Source: Gemmatirosa kalamazoonensis
GTDB taxonomy: Bacteria > Gemmatimonadota > Gemmatimonadetes > Gemmatimonadales > Gemmatimonadaceae
Direction of reading: 5' to 3'
Assembly (NCBI RefSeq): GCF_000522985.1
Contig: NZ_CP007128.1
Coordinates: forward strand, 2,464,220 to 2,528,219
Length of the DNA: 64,000 bases
A program made the position numbers and the translations under genes. The notes beneath the pieces were generated by a model. That model saw nothing but the letters and a program-made list of their open reading frames with translations. It had not been told where the DNA came from and made no database searches. This document shows, piece after piece, positions 44,428-51,951 of the stretch (position 1 is the first letter of the stretch; each line of letters starts with the position of its first letter).

Positions 44428-45561
44428 ACCGCGCAGCGCGTACGTCGCGAGCCCCACCGCGGCGCCGGCGAGCACGAGCCATGCCGAGTTCACGCGAAAG
44501 CGCAGCAGCGCGATCGCGCTGACGATGGCGACGATCACCGTCGGCACGTCGACGAGCGCGGAGCGCGCGAGCTGCCACGTCACCACCGCCATGAGCGCGA
44601 GCGATCCGACGTTCACGCCGTCGAGCGCCGCGCCGGCGACCACGGAGCGGCGGATCCGCGGCACGAGCGGCCCGCTCAGGGCGACGAACACGAACGCCGG
44701 CAGGAAGATGCCGAGTGTCGCGACCGCGGCACCCGGCGCACCGGCGAGCACGTAGCCGACGAACGTCGCCGTGGTGAACACCGGCCCCGGGGTCACCTGC
44801 CCCACCGCGATCGCGTCGAGCAGCTGCCGCTCGGTGAGCCAGTGCAGCCGCTCGACGAGATCCGCGCGCAGGAACGCGAGCAGCACGTAGCCGCTGCCGA
44901 ACAGCACCGCGCCGACCTTCAGGAACACGGCGAACAGCGGGGCGAGCCCGAGCGGCGCGGCGGCGGCGGGGCCGACCGACCACACGAGGGGCGATTTCCA
45001 GAACGCCACCGCGCTTCCGACGCCGTGACGCGCGTGCGCCAGCACCGCGCACGCGCCGGCCGCCGCGAGCACGAGCAGCTCGTGCACGCCGAGCGCCGAC
45101 GCGACCACGGCGCCGACGCCGATCGCGGCGAGCACGCGCGACTTCACCGCCGTGTGGCCGAGCGTGAACAGCGCCTGCAGCACGACGGCGATCACCACCG
45201 GCTTCACGCCGCGCAGCACGCCCACCGCCGCGGGGAGCGCGCCGAAGCGCACGTACGCCCACGCGATCGCGCCGACGAGGAGCGCCGCGGGGAGGATGAA
45301 GCAGGCGCCGGCGACGAGGAGCCCGGGCCAGCCGGCGCGCGCGTGACCGACGTGGATCGCGAGCTCGGTGGAGTTCGGCCCCGGGATCAGGTTCGTCGCG
45401 CCGAGGTAGTCGAGGAACGCCTCGCGCGTGAGCCAGCCGCGGCGTCGCACGACCTCGTCCTCCATCATCGCGACGTGCGCCGCGGGCCCGCCGAACGCGG
45501 TCGTGCCGAGTCGGAGGAAGAGGAGCGCGAGCTCGCGCAAGGAGGACGTCCGGGCGTGCAT
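44422..45561 (-). CDS. chrA: Chromate transporter (CHR family, ChrA)
   Basis: The protein has 379 aa. Both CHR halves are present. The first has FLRLGTTAFGGPAAHVAMME and DYLGATNLIPGPNSTELAI. The second has FLKVGAVLFGSGYVLLAFLR, RQLLDAIAVGQVTPGPVFTTA and TFVGYVLAGAPGA. About 10-11 transmembrane helices are predicted by eye. The CHR family exports chromate, though many homologues have other anions as substrate. ATG at 45561 was chosen. The stop TAA comes from the shared octamer. Confidence 0.92.
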   Translation of the reverse strand: MHARTSSLRELALLFLRLGTTAFGGPAAHVAMMEDEVVRRRGWLTREAFLDYLGATNLIPGPNSTELAIHVGHARAGWPGLLVAGACFILPAALLVGAIAWAYVRFGALPAAVGVLRGVKPVVIAVVLQALFTLGHTAVKSRVLAAIGVGAVVASALGVHELLVLAAAGACAVLAHARHGVGSAVAFWKSPLVWSVGPAAAAPLGLAPLFAVFLKVGAVLFGSGYVLLAFLRADLVERLHWLTERQLLDAIAVGQVTPGPVFTTATFVGYVLAGAPGAAVATLGIFLPAFVFVALSGPLVPRIRRSVVAGAALDGVNVGSLALMAVVTWQLARSALVDVPTVIVAIVSAIALLRFRVNSAWLVLAGAAVGLATYALRGA

Positions 45562-45617
45562 GCGGCAGTATCTTAGTCGCGCCGCCCGTTCTTCTCGCCC
45601 CCGCCGCGCCCGCCCGC

Positions 45618-47955
45618 ATGTCGCTGTCGCTCGTTCTCGCCGCACTCGTCGCCGTCACCGACTCCGCCACGCACAACGGCCGCGCCGGACAGACCACCGT
45701 GCCGGCCGTGCGCGCGGACACGACGATCGACGTGGACGGACGGCTCGACGAGCCGGTGTGGCGTCGCGCGGCGCTGCTCACGGGGTTCTCGCTGTACCAG
45801 CCTGCCGACGGCCGGCCCGCGCCCGACTCCACCGAGGTGCTCGTGTGGTACTCGCCGACGGCGATGCACTTCGGCGTGCGCGCGTACGAGCCGCACGGCC
45901 CGGTGCAGGCCACGCTCGCCGACCGCGACCGCGTGAGCGCCGACGACAACGTCGAGATCCAGCTCGACACGTTCGACGAGGGGCGGCGCGCGTTCGTCTT
46001 CATCGTGAATCCGTTAGGCGTGCAGGCCGACGGCACGAAGAGCGAGGCGGGCGGGTTCATCCCGGGGTCCAACGTCATGCCGGGGCAGAACGACCTCAGC
46101 GCCGACTTCCGCTGGCAGTCGAAGGGACGCGTCACCGAGTGGGGCTACGAGGTCGAGATCCGCATCCCGTTCGCGAGCCTGCGCTATCCGGTGGGCGCGC
46201 CGCAGCGGTGGGGGCTGCAGATCGTGCGGCACGTGCAGCACTCCGGCTACGAGGAGACGTGGACGCCGGCGCGGCGCGCGTCGGCGTCGTTCATCGCGCA
46301 GGCGGGGAAGCTCGTCGGGCTCGCGGGGATGCGGCACGGGCAGGTCGTGGAGCTGAACCCCGAGCTCACGAACACCGCCGCCGGCGCCGCGGCCGCACCG
46401 TCCGGCGACTGGCGCTACCGGAACGACGCGCAGCTCGGCGGCAACGTGCGCTGGGCGGTGGGCAGCGACGTCGTGCTGAACGGCACGGTGAAGCCCGACT
46501 TCTCGCAGGTCGAGGCGGACGCGACGCAGATCGCCACCGACCAGCGGTTCGCGCTGTTCTATCCGGAGCGGCGGCCGTTCTTCGTCGAGGGAAGCGACCA
46601 GTTCAACGTGCCCAACACGCTCGTCTACACGCGCCGCATCGTGCGGCCGGAAGCGGCGGCGAAGCTGACGGGGAAGATCGGACGCAGCGACGTCGCCGTG
46701 CTGTCCGCGGTCGACGACCGCGCGACGACGAGCGACGCGTCGCGCCCGCTCGTGAACATCGTGCGGCTGCGGCGCGACTTCGGGCGCCAGAACACGGCGG
46801 GGATCCTGTACAGCGGGCGCACGAGCGGCGCGCGCGCGACAACCACGTCGCCGGCGCCGACGCGCGCGTGGTGTTCCGCCGCATCTACTTCGCGCAGGTG
46901 CAGGCGGTGCAGAGCGTGACGTCGGAGGGCGGCGAGACGCGCTCGTCGCCGATGTGGGAGGGCGTCGTCGATCGCACGGGACGGAACTGGGGCTTTCACT
47001 ACAACGTCATCGGCATCGGCCCGCGCTTCCAGACGGACAACGGCTTCGTGCCGCGCACCGGCTACGTGCAGCCGAGCTTCTCGAACCGCTTCACCGTGTA
47101 CGGCCGTCCCGGCGGGCTGTTCGAGCGCTACAACGTGTTCGCCACGACCGCGGGGCTGTGGCGCTACGCCGACTTCTTCGCCGGCCGCAGCGTGCTCGAG
47201 GACCGCGTGTCCGCGTCGAACCAGATCACGCTGCGCGGCGGGTGGAGCGTGAACGTCAACCCCACGCTCGCGAGCTTCGCGTTCGACCCGGCGAGCTACG
47301 GGGGACTGTTCGTGAACAGGAACGCGAACGACGCCGGCATCGTGCCGTTCGTGCCGTCGGCGCGCATCGCGACGCTCACGAGCGCGTACAGCATCTCCAC
47401 GCCGCAGTTCCGCCGCTTCTTCGCGTCGGTCGGCGGATCGATCGGGAACGACGTCGACTTCGCGGAGACGTCGCGCGCGCGCGGCGGCGCGACTACAACG
47501 CCACGCTCGACCTGCGCCCGAGCGACCGGCTGCGCGTGAGCGCGACGTACGTGAGCTCGCGCTTCACGCGCCGGAGCGACGGCGAGGCGACGCTCGTGAC
47601 GCGCATCCCGCGCCTCAAGATGGAGTACCAGCTCGCGCGGCCGGTGTTCGTGCGCGTGGTGTCGCAGTACGAGTCGAGCCGCCGCGCACCGCTCCGCGAC
47701 CCGGCGACCGGCGGCGTGCTGCTTGTCCCCGGCTCGAGTCCGGGCACGTTCGTGGCCTCCGCCGAGCGGGCGAGCAACGCGCTGCGCACCGACTGGCTGT
47801 TCTCGTACCGGCCGGCGCCGGGCACCGTGTTCTTCGTCGGCTACGGCAACACGCTCACCGAGCCGCAGGCGCTCGCGTTCTCGGGGCTGCGCCGCACGGG
47901 CGACGCGCTGTTCGTGAAGGCGAGCTACGTGTTCCGGGCGACGCGACAGGAGTGA
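45618..47955 (+). pseudogene. DUF5916 / carbohydrate-binding family-9-like outer-membrane protein, disrupted by two frameshifts
   Basis: The gene begins MSLSLVLAALVAVTDSA and runs in one frame to about 46838, where a CBM9-like domain (DTTIDVDGRLDEPVWRRAAL, then YEVEIRIPFASLRYPVGAPQ) is intact. It continues in the second frame from about 46839 (DNHVAGADARVVFRRIYFAQ) to about 47483. It then uses a third frame (RDYNATLDLRPSDRLRVSA) to the TGA at 47953-47955. Both shifts are +2 and both fall in CG dinucleotide runs at 46829-46838 and 47472-47483. Read together the product would be about 780 aa, ending in a DUF5916 beta-barrel. It may be a sequencing error, slipped-strand phase variation or a recent pseudogene. 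The function of DUF5916 proteins is unknown. Confidence 0.82.
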
Positions 47956-48105
47956 CAGGACCCGGGCTCGGTCTGGACAGGATGACAGGATGGACAGGAT
48001 GAGAACCAACGACAAAGGCACTGCACTAGTCGTTTGGTTCACGTCCTGTCCGTCCTGTCATCGTGTCCGCTTTTCGTTCCTTCGGTTCGTCATCCTGTCC
48101 GAGCC
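47953..48105. repeat. Tandem-unit hairpin beginning at the DUF5916 stop codon
   Basis: Units of GGACAGGAT-type (47975-47996) plus GAGAACCAACGAC form a left arm at 47975-48013. It pairs with 48029-48068 (GTCGTTTGGTTC and CCTGTCCGTCCTGTCA). An outer pair GGCTCGG/ACAGGATGA and TCATCCTGTCCGAGCC (to 48105) extends it. The TGA at 47953-47955 is followed directly by CAGGACC. It occupies the first half of the 329-nt gap before the bactofilin gene. In the second half I see no gene. Confidence 0.83.
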
Positions 48106-48284
48106 GTTCCCCCGTCGATCCTGTCGCGCCGCCGCCACTGTGGCGCGCGTCACACCGGGCGCTCGTGTCGAGCGTCACGCGGGAGGGACCGCGCGATGTT
48201 GACCGGTGTGCGGCCCGGTCGTCCTGTGAGGGACAGGCGCCGGCGATTCGGCGCGCCGTGCCCCCACGCAGTGAGGACGCAACG

Positions 48285-48641
48285 ATGTTCAGGCGCCGCA
48301 AGCCGCAGGTCGCGGGAGACGGGCTGGTGGTCGGCAGCGAGGACGCGGTGCGCGGCACGCTCGCCGCGCGCACGGTGACCGTCGCCGGCCACGTGGACGG
48401 CACGCTCGACGTCGCGGGCGCGCTGTTCGTGCTGGAGTCGGGACGCGTGAGCGGCATGGTGCGGGCGACCCGGTTCGTCGCGGAGGCGGGCGCCGTCGTG
48501 CGCGCCACGTGTCGCATCGGCGTGCCGGCCGCGTCGGAGGGCGACGCGCTCACCGCCGACGCGCCGGCGCGCAAGGCGGTGCTGAAGCTCACGCCGCGCG
48601 CCATGCAGCGCGTCGCGCCCCAGGGCCCGGGCGGTGCCTAA
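48285..48641 (+). CDS. Bactofilin family cytoskeletal protein
   Basis: The protein has 118 aa. It begins MFRRRKPQVAGDGLVVGSED and has the repeated beta-helix pattern of bactofilins: GTLAARTVTVAGHVDGTLDV, then LVLESGR-like and GMVRATRFVAEAGAVVRATC turns. Bactofilins form filaments without nucleotides and shape the cell envelope. It is the first gene of a coupled operon with an M23 peptidase and a second bactofilin. This pairing is known for bactofilin-peptidoglycan-hydrolase modules. The start ATG 48285 has GAGGAC upstream. Confidence 0.9.
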   Translation: MFRRRKPQVAGDGLVVGSEDAVRGTLAARTVTVAGHVDGTLDVAGALFVLESGRVSGMVRATRFVAEAGAVVRATCRIGVPAASEGDALTADAPARKAVLKLTPRAMQRVAPQGPGGA

Positions 48642-49515
48642 CGCTCGCGCGGCGCGCGCCCGGTCGACGGCGCGTGAGGAGGGTCGGTCGGCGGGGGATG
48701 CGCAGGACGTGCGGCTGCTCGTGGTGCGGCACGCGCGCCCGGTGCGCGAGATCCGCGTCCGGCCCCGCACGATCTGGCGCGTCGCCACGGTCGCTGCGCT
48801 CGCGCTGTGGCTCGTGCCGCTCGCGTTCCTCGCCGGCGTGGCCCGGCAGGCGCGCGACGACCGTGCGCGGCTCGCCGTCGACGTGCAGTCGCTCACCGCG
48901 CGCACGGCGCGGCTCTCGGCCGACGTCGCGGCGCTCGAGCACTCGGTCGGCGTCGCCGCCGCCCGCGCCGCCCGCGACTCGGCCACGCCCACCGCGGTGC
49001 TCGTGGATCGCGCGTCGGCGGCGAACGGGTGGGTGGACGACATCGAGCGGCGCGTCGGCACGGTGCGCGACCACGTGGTGTCGCGTCTGCGCTCGATTCC
49101 CACCGGCGTGCCGATCGTCGCGCGACTGTCGTCGGGCTTCGGATGGCGCACGAACCCGTTCGGCGGCGGACGCGCCGAGTTCCACCCCGGGCTCGACATC
49201 CCGGCCGCGTACGGCTCGCCGGTGAAGGCCACCGCCGACGGCGTCGTGGAGTACGCGGAGTGGCGCAACGGCTACGGCCTCGCCGTCGCGATCCGCCACG
49301 CCGACGGTTTCAGCACCCTGTTCGGGCACCTGTCGTCGGCCACGGTGCACGCGGGCGACCACGTGACGCGCGGCACGGTCGTCGGCCGCGTCGGCAACGA
49401 GGGGCGCTCGACCGGCCCGCACGTCCACTACGAGGTTCGCCGCTTCGGCAAGGCGGTCGATCCGCGACGCGTTCGCGCCGCGCCGCCCTCGCCGGCCCCA
49501 GACTCAACCCGTTAG
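48634..49515 (+). CDS. M23-family peptidoglycan endopeptidase (LytM/LmdC-like), membrane-anchored
   Basis: The protein has 293 aa. An N-terminal transmembrane helix is at about 47-70 (VATVAALALWLVPLAFLAGV), followed by a coiled-coil-like stretch with many Arg and Ala. The LytM domain is intact: FGWRTNPFGG, then the zinc ligands in AEFHPGLDIPA and GPHVHYEVRRF (HxxxD and HxH). It should cut peptide cross-links of peptidoglycan. The GTG start at 48634 overlaps the bactofilin stop by 8 bp. The stop TAG is in CGTTAGGC. The position between two bactofilins suggests that the filament localises this hydrolase. Confidence 0.92.
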   Translation: MPNARAARARSTAREEGRSAGDAQDVRLLVVRHARPVREIRVRPRTIWRVATVAALALWLVPLAFLAGVARQARDDRARLAVDVQSLTARTARLSADVAALEHSVGVAAARAARDSATPTAVLVDRASAANGWVDDIERRVGTVRDHVVSRLRSIPTGVPIVARLSSGFGWRTNPFGGGRAEFHPGLDIPAAYGSPVKATADGVVEYAEWRNGYGLAVAIRHADGFSTLFGHLSSATVHAGDHVTRGTVVGRVGNEGRSTGPHVHYEVRRFGKAVDPRRVRAAPPSPAPDSTR

Positions 49516-49520
49516 GCACC

Positions 49521-49916
49521 ATGCCACAGCCACTCGAGCACGAGATCGCCGAGCCGCGCGAGCTCCCGCCGCCCGCGCCGAAGAAGGGACCGCCGCTCAC
49601 CGTGGTGGCCGAGGGGACGAACGTCGACGGCCGGGTGCAGGTCACCGGCGACCTGCGTGTCGACGGCGAGGTGCGCGGTCCGCTGCTCTCGGCCGGCGCG
49701 ACGTGCGAGGTGAGCCCCGACGGCACCGTCGTCGTGCAGTCCGCGCGTGCGGCGACGCTCGTCGTGCACGGCACGCTCCGCGCCGACGACGTGGCCGCGC
49801 GCCGCGTCATGGTCGCCGCCGGCGGTGCGCTGCACGCGCGCGTCGTCGCCGCCGAGTCGGTGGAAGTGGAGACGGGCGGCGTGCTCGAGGCGGAGCTGGA
49901 GATCGGGCACGGCTGA
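49521..49916 (+). CDS. Second bactofilin family protein
   Basis: The protein has 131 aa. The N-terminus MPQPLEHEIAEPRELPPPAP is Pro/Glu-rich and disordered. The beta-helix follows: VVAEGTNVDGRVQVTGDLRV, DGEVRGPLLSAGATCEVS, ATLVVHGTLRADDVAARRVM and AESVEVETGGVLEAELEIG. It starts 5 nt after the M23 stop. It differs from the first bactofilin in its longer N-terminal tail, so the two may co-polymerise or cap one another. Confidence 0.88.
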   Translation: MPQPLEHEIAEPRELPPPAPKKGPPLTVVAEGTNVDGRVQVTGDLRVDGEVRGPLLSAGATCEVSPDGTVVVQSARAATLVVHGTLRADDVAARRVMVAAGGALHARVVAAESVEVETGGVLEAELEIGHG

Positions 49917-49925
49917 CGCGCGCGC

Positions 49926-50205
49926 TCAGTTGCGACAGCGCACGCGGTAGAACCTCGGCTCGGGCCCGAAGTGGAGCGTCAGGCCGCGCTCCAGCATCGA
50001 GGCGCGCAGGTAGTTGTACGTCTGCCTTGTAGCGTACGCCGCCAGCACGACGGTGGATTTCAGCTCCACGACGAGCGAGTCGTCGACGAGCGTGTCGATG
50101 CGCTGCCGCCGCACGACCTCGCCGCGGTAGTACACGTCGACCCAGACCTCGTGCTCGACGCGGTGTCCGCGCAGCTGGAGCTCGCGGCCGAGCGCCGCCT
50201 TGTGG
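49926..50205 (-). pseudogene. GxxExxY family protein, 5' truncated remnant
   Basis: In one reverse frame from about 50205 to the TGA at 49926 the text reads KAALGRELQLRGHRVEHEVW, VDVYYRGEVVRRQRID and VVELKSTVVLAAYATRQTYN, ending FGPEPRFYRVRCRN. This is the C-terminal two thirds of a GxxExxY protein. The N-terminal part with the name-giving GxxExxY motif and a start codon is missing. From the first internal ATG only 69 aa would be made. A decayed gene is the simplest reading. A short 69-aa product starting MYYRGEVV remains possible. Confidence 0.7.
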
Positions 50206-50277
50206 GGACATGCTCGAAGGTGCGAGCGCGGGGGCTGAGCACGTAGGCGAGGGAACGCGGACGCATCATTTCCATCG

Positions 50278-50329
50278 CGTTACCATCGGACACATACGGC
50301 CGTTGAGCCTCATGGGTCCGATCGTAACG
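50278..50329. repeat. 14-bp inverted repeat upstream of the GxxExxY remnant
   Basis: CGTTACCATCGGAC (50278-50291) and GTCCGATCGTAACG (50316-50329) are inverted with one mismatch across a 24-nt loop. It sits in the 282-nt gap between the remnant and the DUF4331 gene, where I see no gene. It may be an operator, a terminator or a scar of the lost 5' part. Confidence 0.55.
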
Positions 50330-50487
50330 CAATGGAGGTGATGCGTCCTCCAGCCGAGCGCGCTGCTGCTCAGGCCCGCCACCATGGCCGTCGATGCGCA
50401 GGTCAGAGATCCAGCAACGCGGTGCCGACGTATTCCCGTCGCTCGCCGCCGTTCGCCGCTCTCTCACCATGTCGCAGGAGACCTCCG

Positions 50488-51249
50488 ATGCGCTTGCCCG
50501 CACTCCGAGGTCGGCCCCTCGCTCGCTATGCTGGGCCGATCGCCGCTGCTCTCGTCGTCGTCGCCGCCGCCGCTGGCGTCGTCGTGGCGTCCGACCACCA
50601 GGACACGCCGCTCGTCGAGATGAATCAGCGCTTCGACGTGAACGACGTGTACGCGTTCCCGGGCTCGACGCCCGACCGGATCGCGCTGGTGCTCGGCACG
50701 TCGTCGCCGCTCACCCCCGCCCGCACGCCGACCGCGCGCTTCGGCACCGTGAACGAGGCGCTGTACCAGATCAAGGTCGACAACAACGGCGACGGCGTCG
50801 AGGACCTGGTGTTCCAGGTGACGTTCGCCGGCAACGATCGGCAGACCGTGCGCCTCGTCGGCCCCGTGCGGCCGAACCAGACCGGCACGGCGAACACGCT
50901 GGTGACGAACCCCGCGCGCACGCTCACGGGCCGCACCGGGGAGATCCTCGGCTCGCCGACCGGCGTGCAGCTGTTCGCCGGCCCGCGCGACGATCCGTTC
51001 TTCATCGACCTCGAGGCGTTCTTCCGCATCCTGCCCGACCGCGAGCCGGTGAACGGGCCGCTGTCCCAGATCCCGCAGGGACCGCTCACGTTCCGCCCGC
51101 AGGGACAGGCCGTCGACTTCGTGCGGGGGATCAACGACCTCGCGATCGTCATCGAGCTGCCGGTCTCCATGCTGAGCGACGGCGGCCGCCGATCGCGGTT
51201 CGGCATCTGGGGCACGACGAGCATGATGCGCAGCGCCGGCGCGATCTGA
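50488..51249 (+). CDS. DUF4331 family protein, N-terminal-half type
   Basis: The protein has 253 aa. A hydrophobic N-terminal stretch (AGPIAAALVVVAAAAGVVVAS) acts as signal or anchor. The DUF4331 opening follows: DHQDTPLVEMNQRFDVNDVY, AFPGSTPDRIALVLGTSS, then VDNNGDGVEDLVFQVTFAG and GPRDDPFFIDLEAFFRILPD. Family members are usually about 450-500 aa in one chain. Here the chain stops at the strand ELPVSMLSDGGRRSRFGIWG, and the missing half is encoded by the next gene. The function is unknown. The start ATG 50488 has CAGGAG upstream. Confidence 0.88.
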   Translation: MRLPALRGRPLARYAGPIAAALVVVAAAAGVVVASDHQDTPLVEMNQRFDVNDVYAFPGSTPDRIALVLGTSSPLTPARTPTARFGTVNEALYQIKVDNNGDGVEDLVFQVTFAGNDRQTVRLVGPVRPNQTGTANTLVTNPARTLTGRTGEILGSPTGVQLFAGPRDDPFFIDLEAFFRILPDREPVNGPLSQIPQGPLTFRPQGQAVDFVRGINDLAIVIELPVSMLSDGGRRSRFGIWGTTSMMRSAGAI

Positions 51250-51295
51250 CCGCGACCACACCACATCGACACCGACACCGAGGAGCACGATTCCC

Positions 51296-51871
51296 ATGCG
51301 CAACCTTCGACCGTGGGCCGCGGCCGCTCTCGCCGCGCTGGCCCTCGCGGCCTGCCGCGACACGGACCGCTCGCCCCTGGCGCCTAACGAGCCGAGCTTC
51401 GCCACGTCCTCGTCCGCGATCTACGACCAGGTGGAGTTCCTGGGCAACCCGCTCGTGAGCGAGGTCACGATCCAGAAGGCGAACCACGACCTGTACAATC
51501 GCACGCAGCCGTACAACACGGCGACGTTCGCGCCGCAGACCGGCGCGTTCGTCACGGGCGTCGCCGGACGCCCCCAGGCGTACGCGAACACGATCGCGAG
51601 CGTGCTCTATCCCGACATGCTCGTCGTCGACACATCGAAGCCCGGCTCGACGGCGGGCTGGCTCTCGTGGGCGCTCGCGAACGGCTACGGCGGCCGCAAG
51701 CTCACCGACGACGTCGTCGACATCGCGCTCATCGCGGTGTTCTCCGACCTGCTGAGCCCCGTCGGCGCCAGCTGCTCGCCCGGCCAGCTCCCACTGTGCA
51801 CGGACAACGTGGGCGCGAACGACCGCGCGTTCTCGCCGACGTTCCCCTACCTGGCGACGCCTAACAGCTGA
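51296..51871 (+). CDS. DUF4331 C-terminal-half lipoprotein
   Basis: The protein has 191 aa. A lipoprotein signal is seen (LAALALAACRDTDRS, lipobox LAAC near residue 20). The mature part EFLGNPLVSEVTIQKANHDL, YANTIASVLYPDMLVVDTSK, GRKLTDDVVDIALIAVFSD and VGANDRAFSPTFPYLATP matches the second half of DUF4331 proteins. It starts 46 nt after the N-terminal-half gene. The TGA stop is followed directly by a tandem-unit hairpin and forms part of its arm. Confidence 0.85.
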   Translation: MRNLRPWAAAALAALALAACRDTDRSPLAPNEPSFATSSSAIYDQVEFLGNPLVSEVTIQKANHDLYNRTQPYNTATFAPQTGAFVTGVAGRPQAYANTIASVLYPDMLVVDTSKPGSTAGWLSWALANGYGGRKLTDDVVDIALIAVFSDLLSPVGASCSPGQLPLCTDNVGANDRAFSPTFPYLATPNS

Positions 51872-51951
51872 GGGCAGGAGGGCAGGAGGGCAGGAGGGCA
51901 GGAGAGTCCGAAGCTCCACTGCCCTCCTGCCCTCCTGCCCTCCTGCCCTCA
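51869..51951. repeat. Symmetrical tandem-unit hairpin that includes both convergent stop codons
   Basis: Four GGGCAGGA units (51872-51903) are inverted as TGCCCTCC units (51920-51948) across a 16-nt loop. The left end reads TGAGGGCAGG, where TGA is the stop of the lipoprotein gene. The right end, read on the minus strand, also starts TGAGGGCAGG, where TGA (51951-51949) is the stop of the reverse gene. The element thus works as a shared 3' end for both. Confidence 0.92.

Noticed and set aside
44425-45576. Extension of the CHAT-strand alternative frame through chrA as one 853-aa forward protein
   Set aside because: The frame is antisense to chrA, whose transmembrane pattern and CHR motifs are intact. 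The forward text is His/Arg-rich shadow.
29610-48000. Long antisense reading frames opposite real genes (for example opposite the tricorn, M1 peptidase and DUF5916 genes)
   Set aside because: They show Arg/His/Val-rich shadow composition, no family motifs, and the sense strand carries complete domains.
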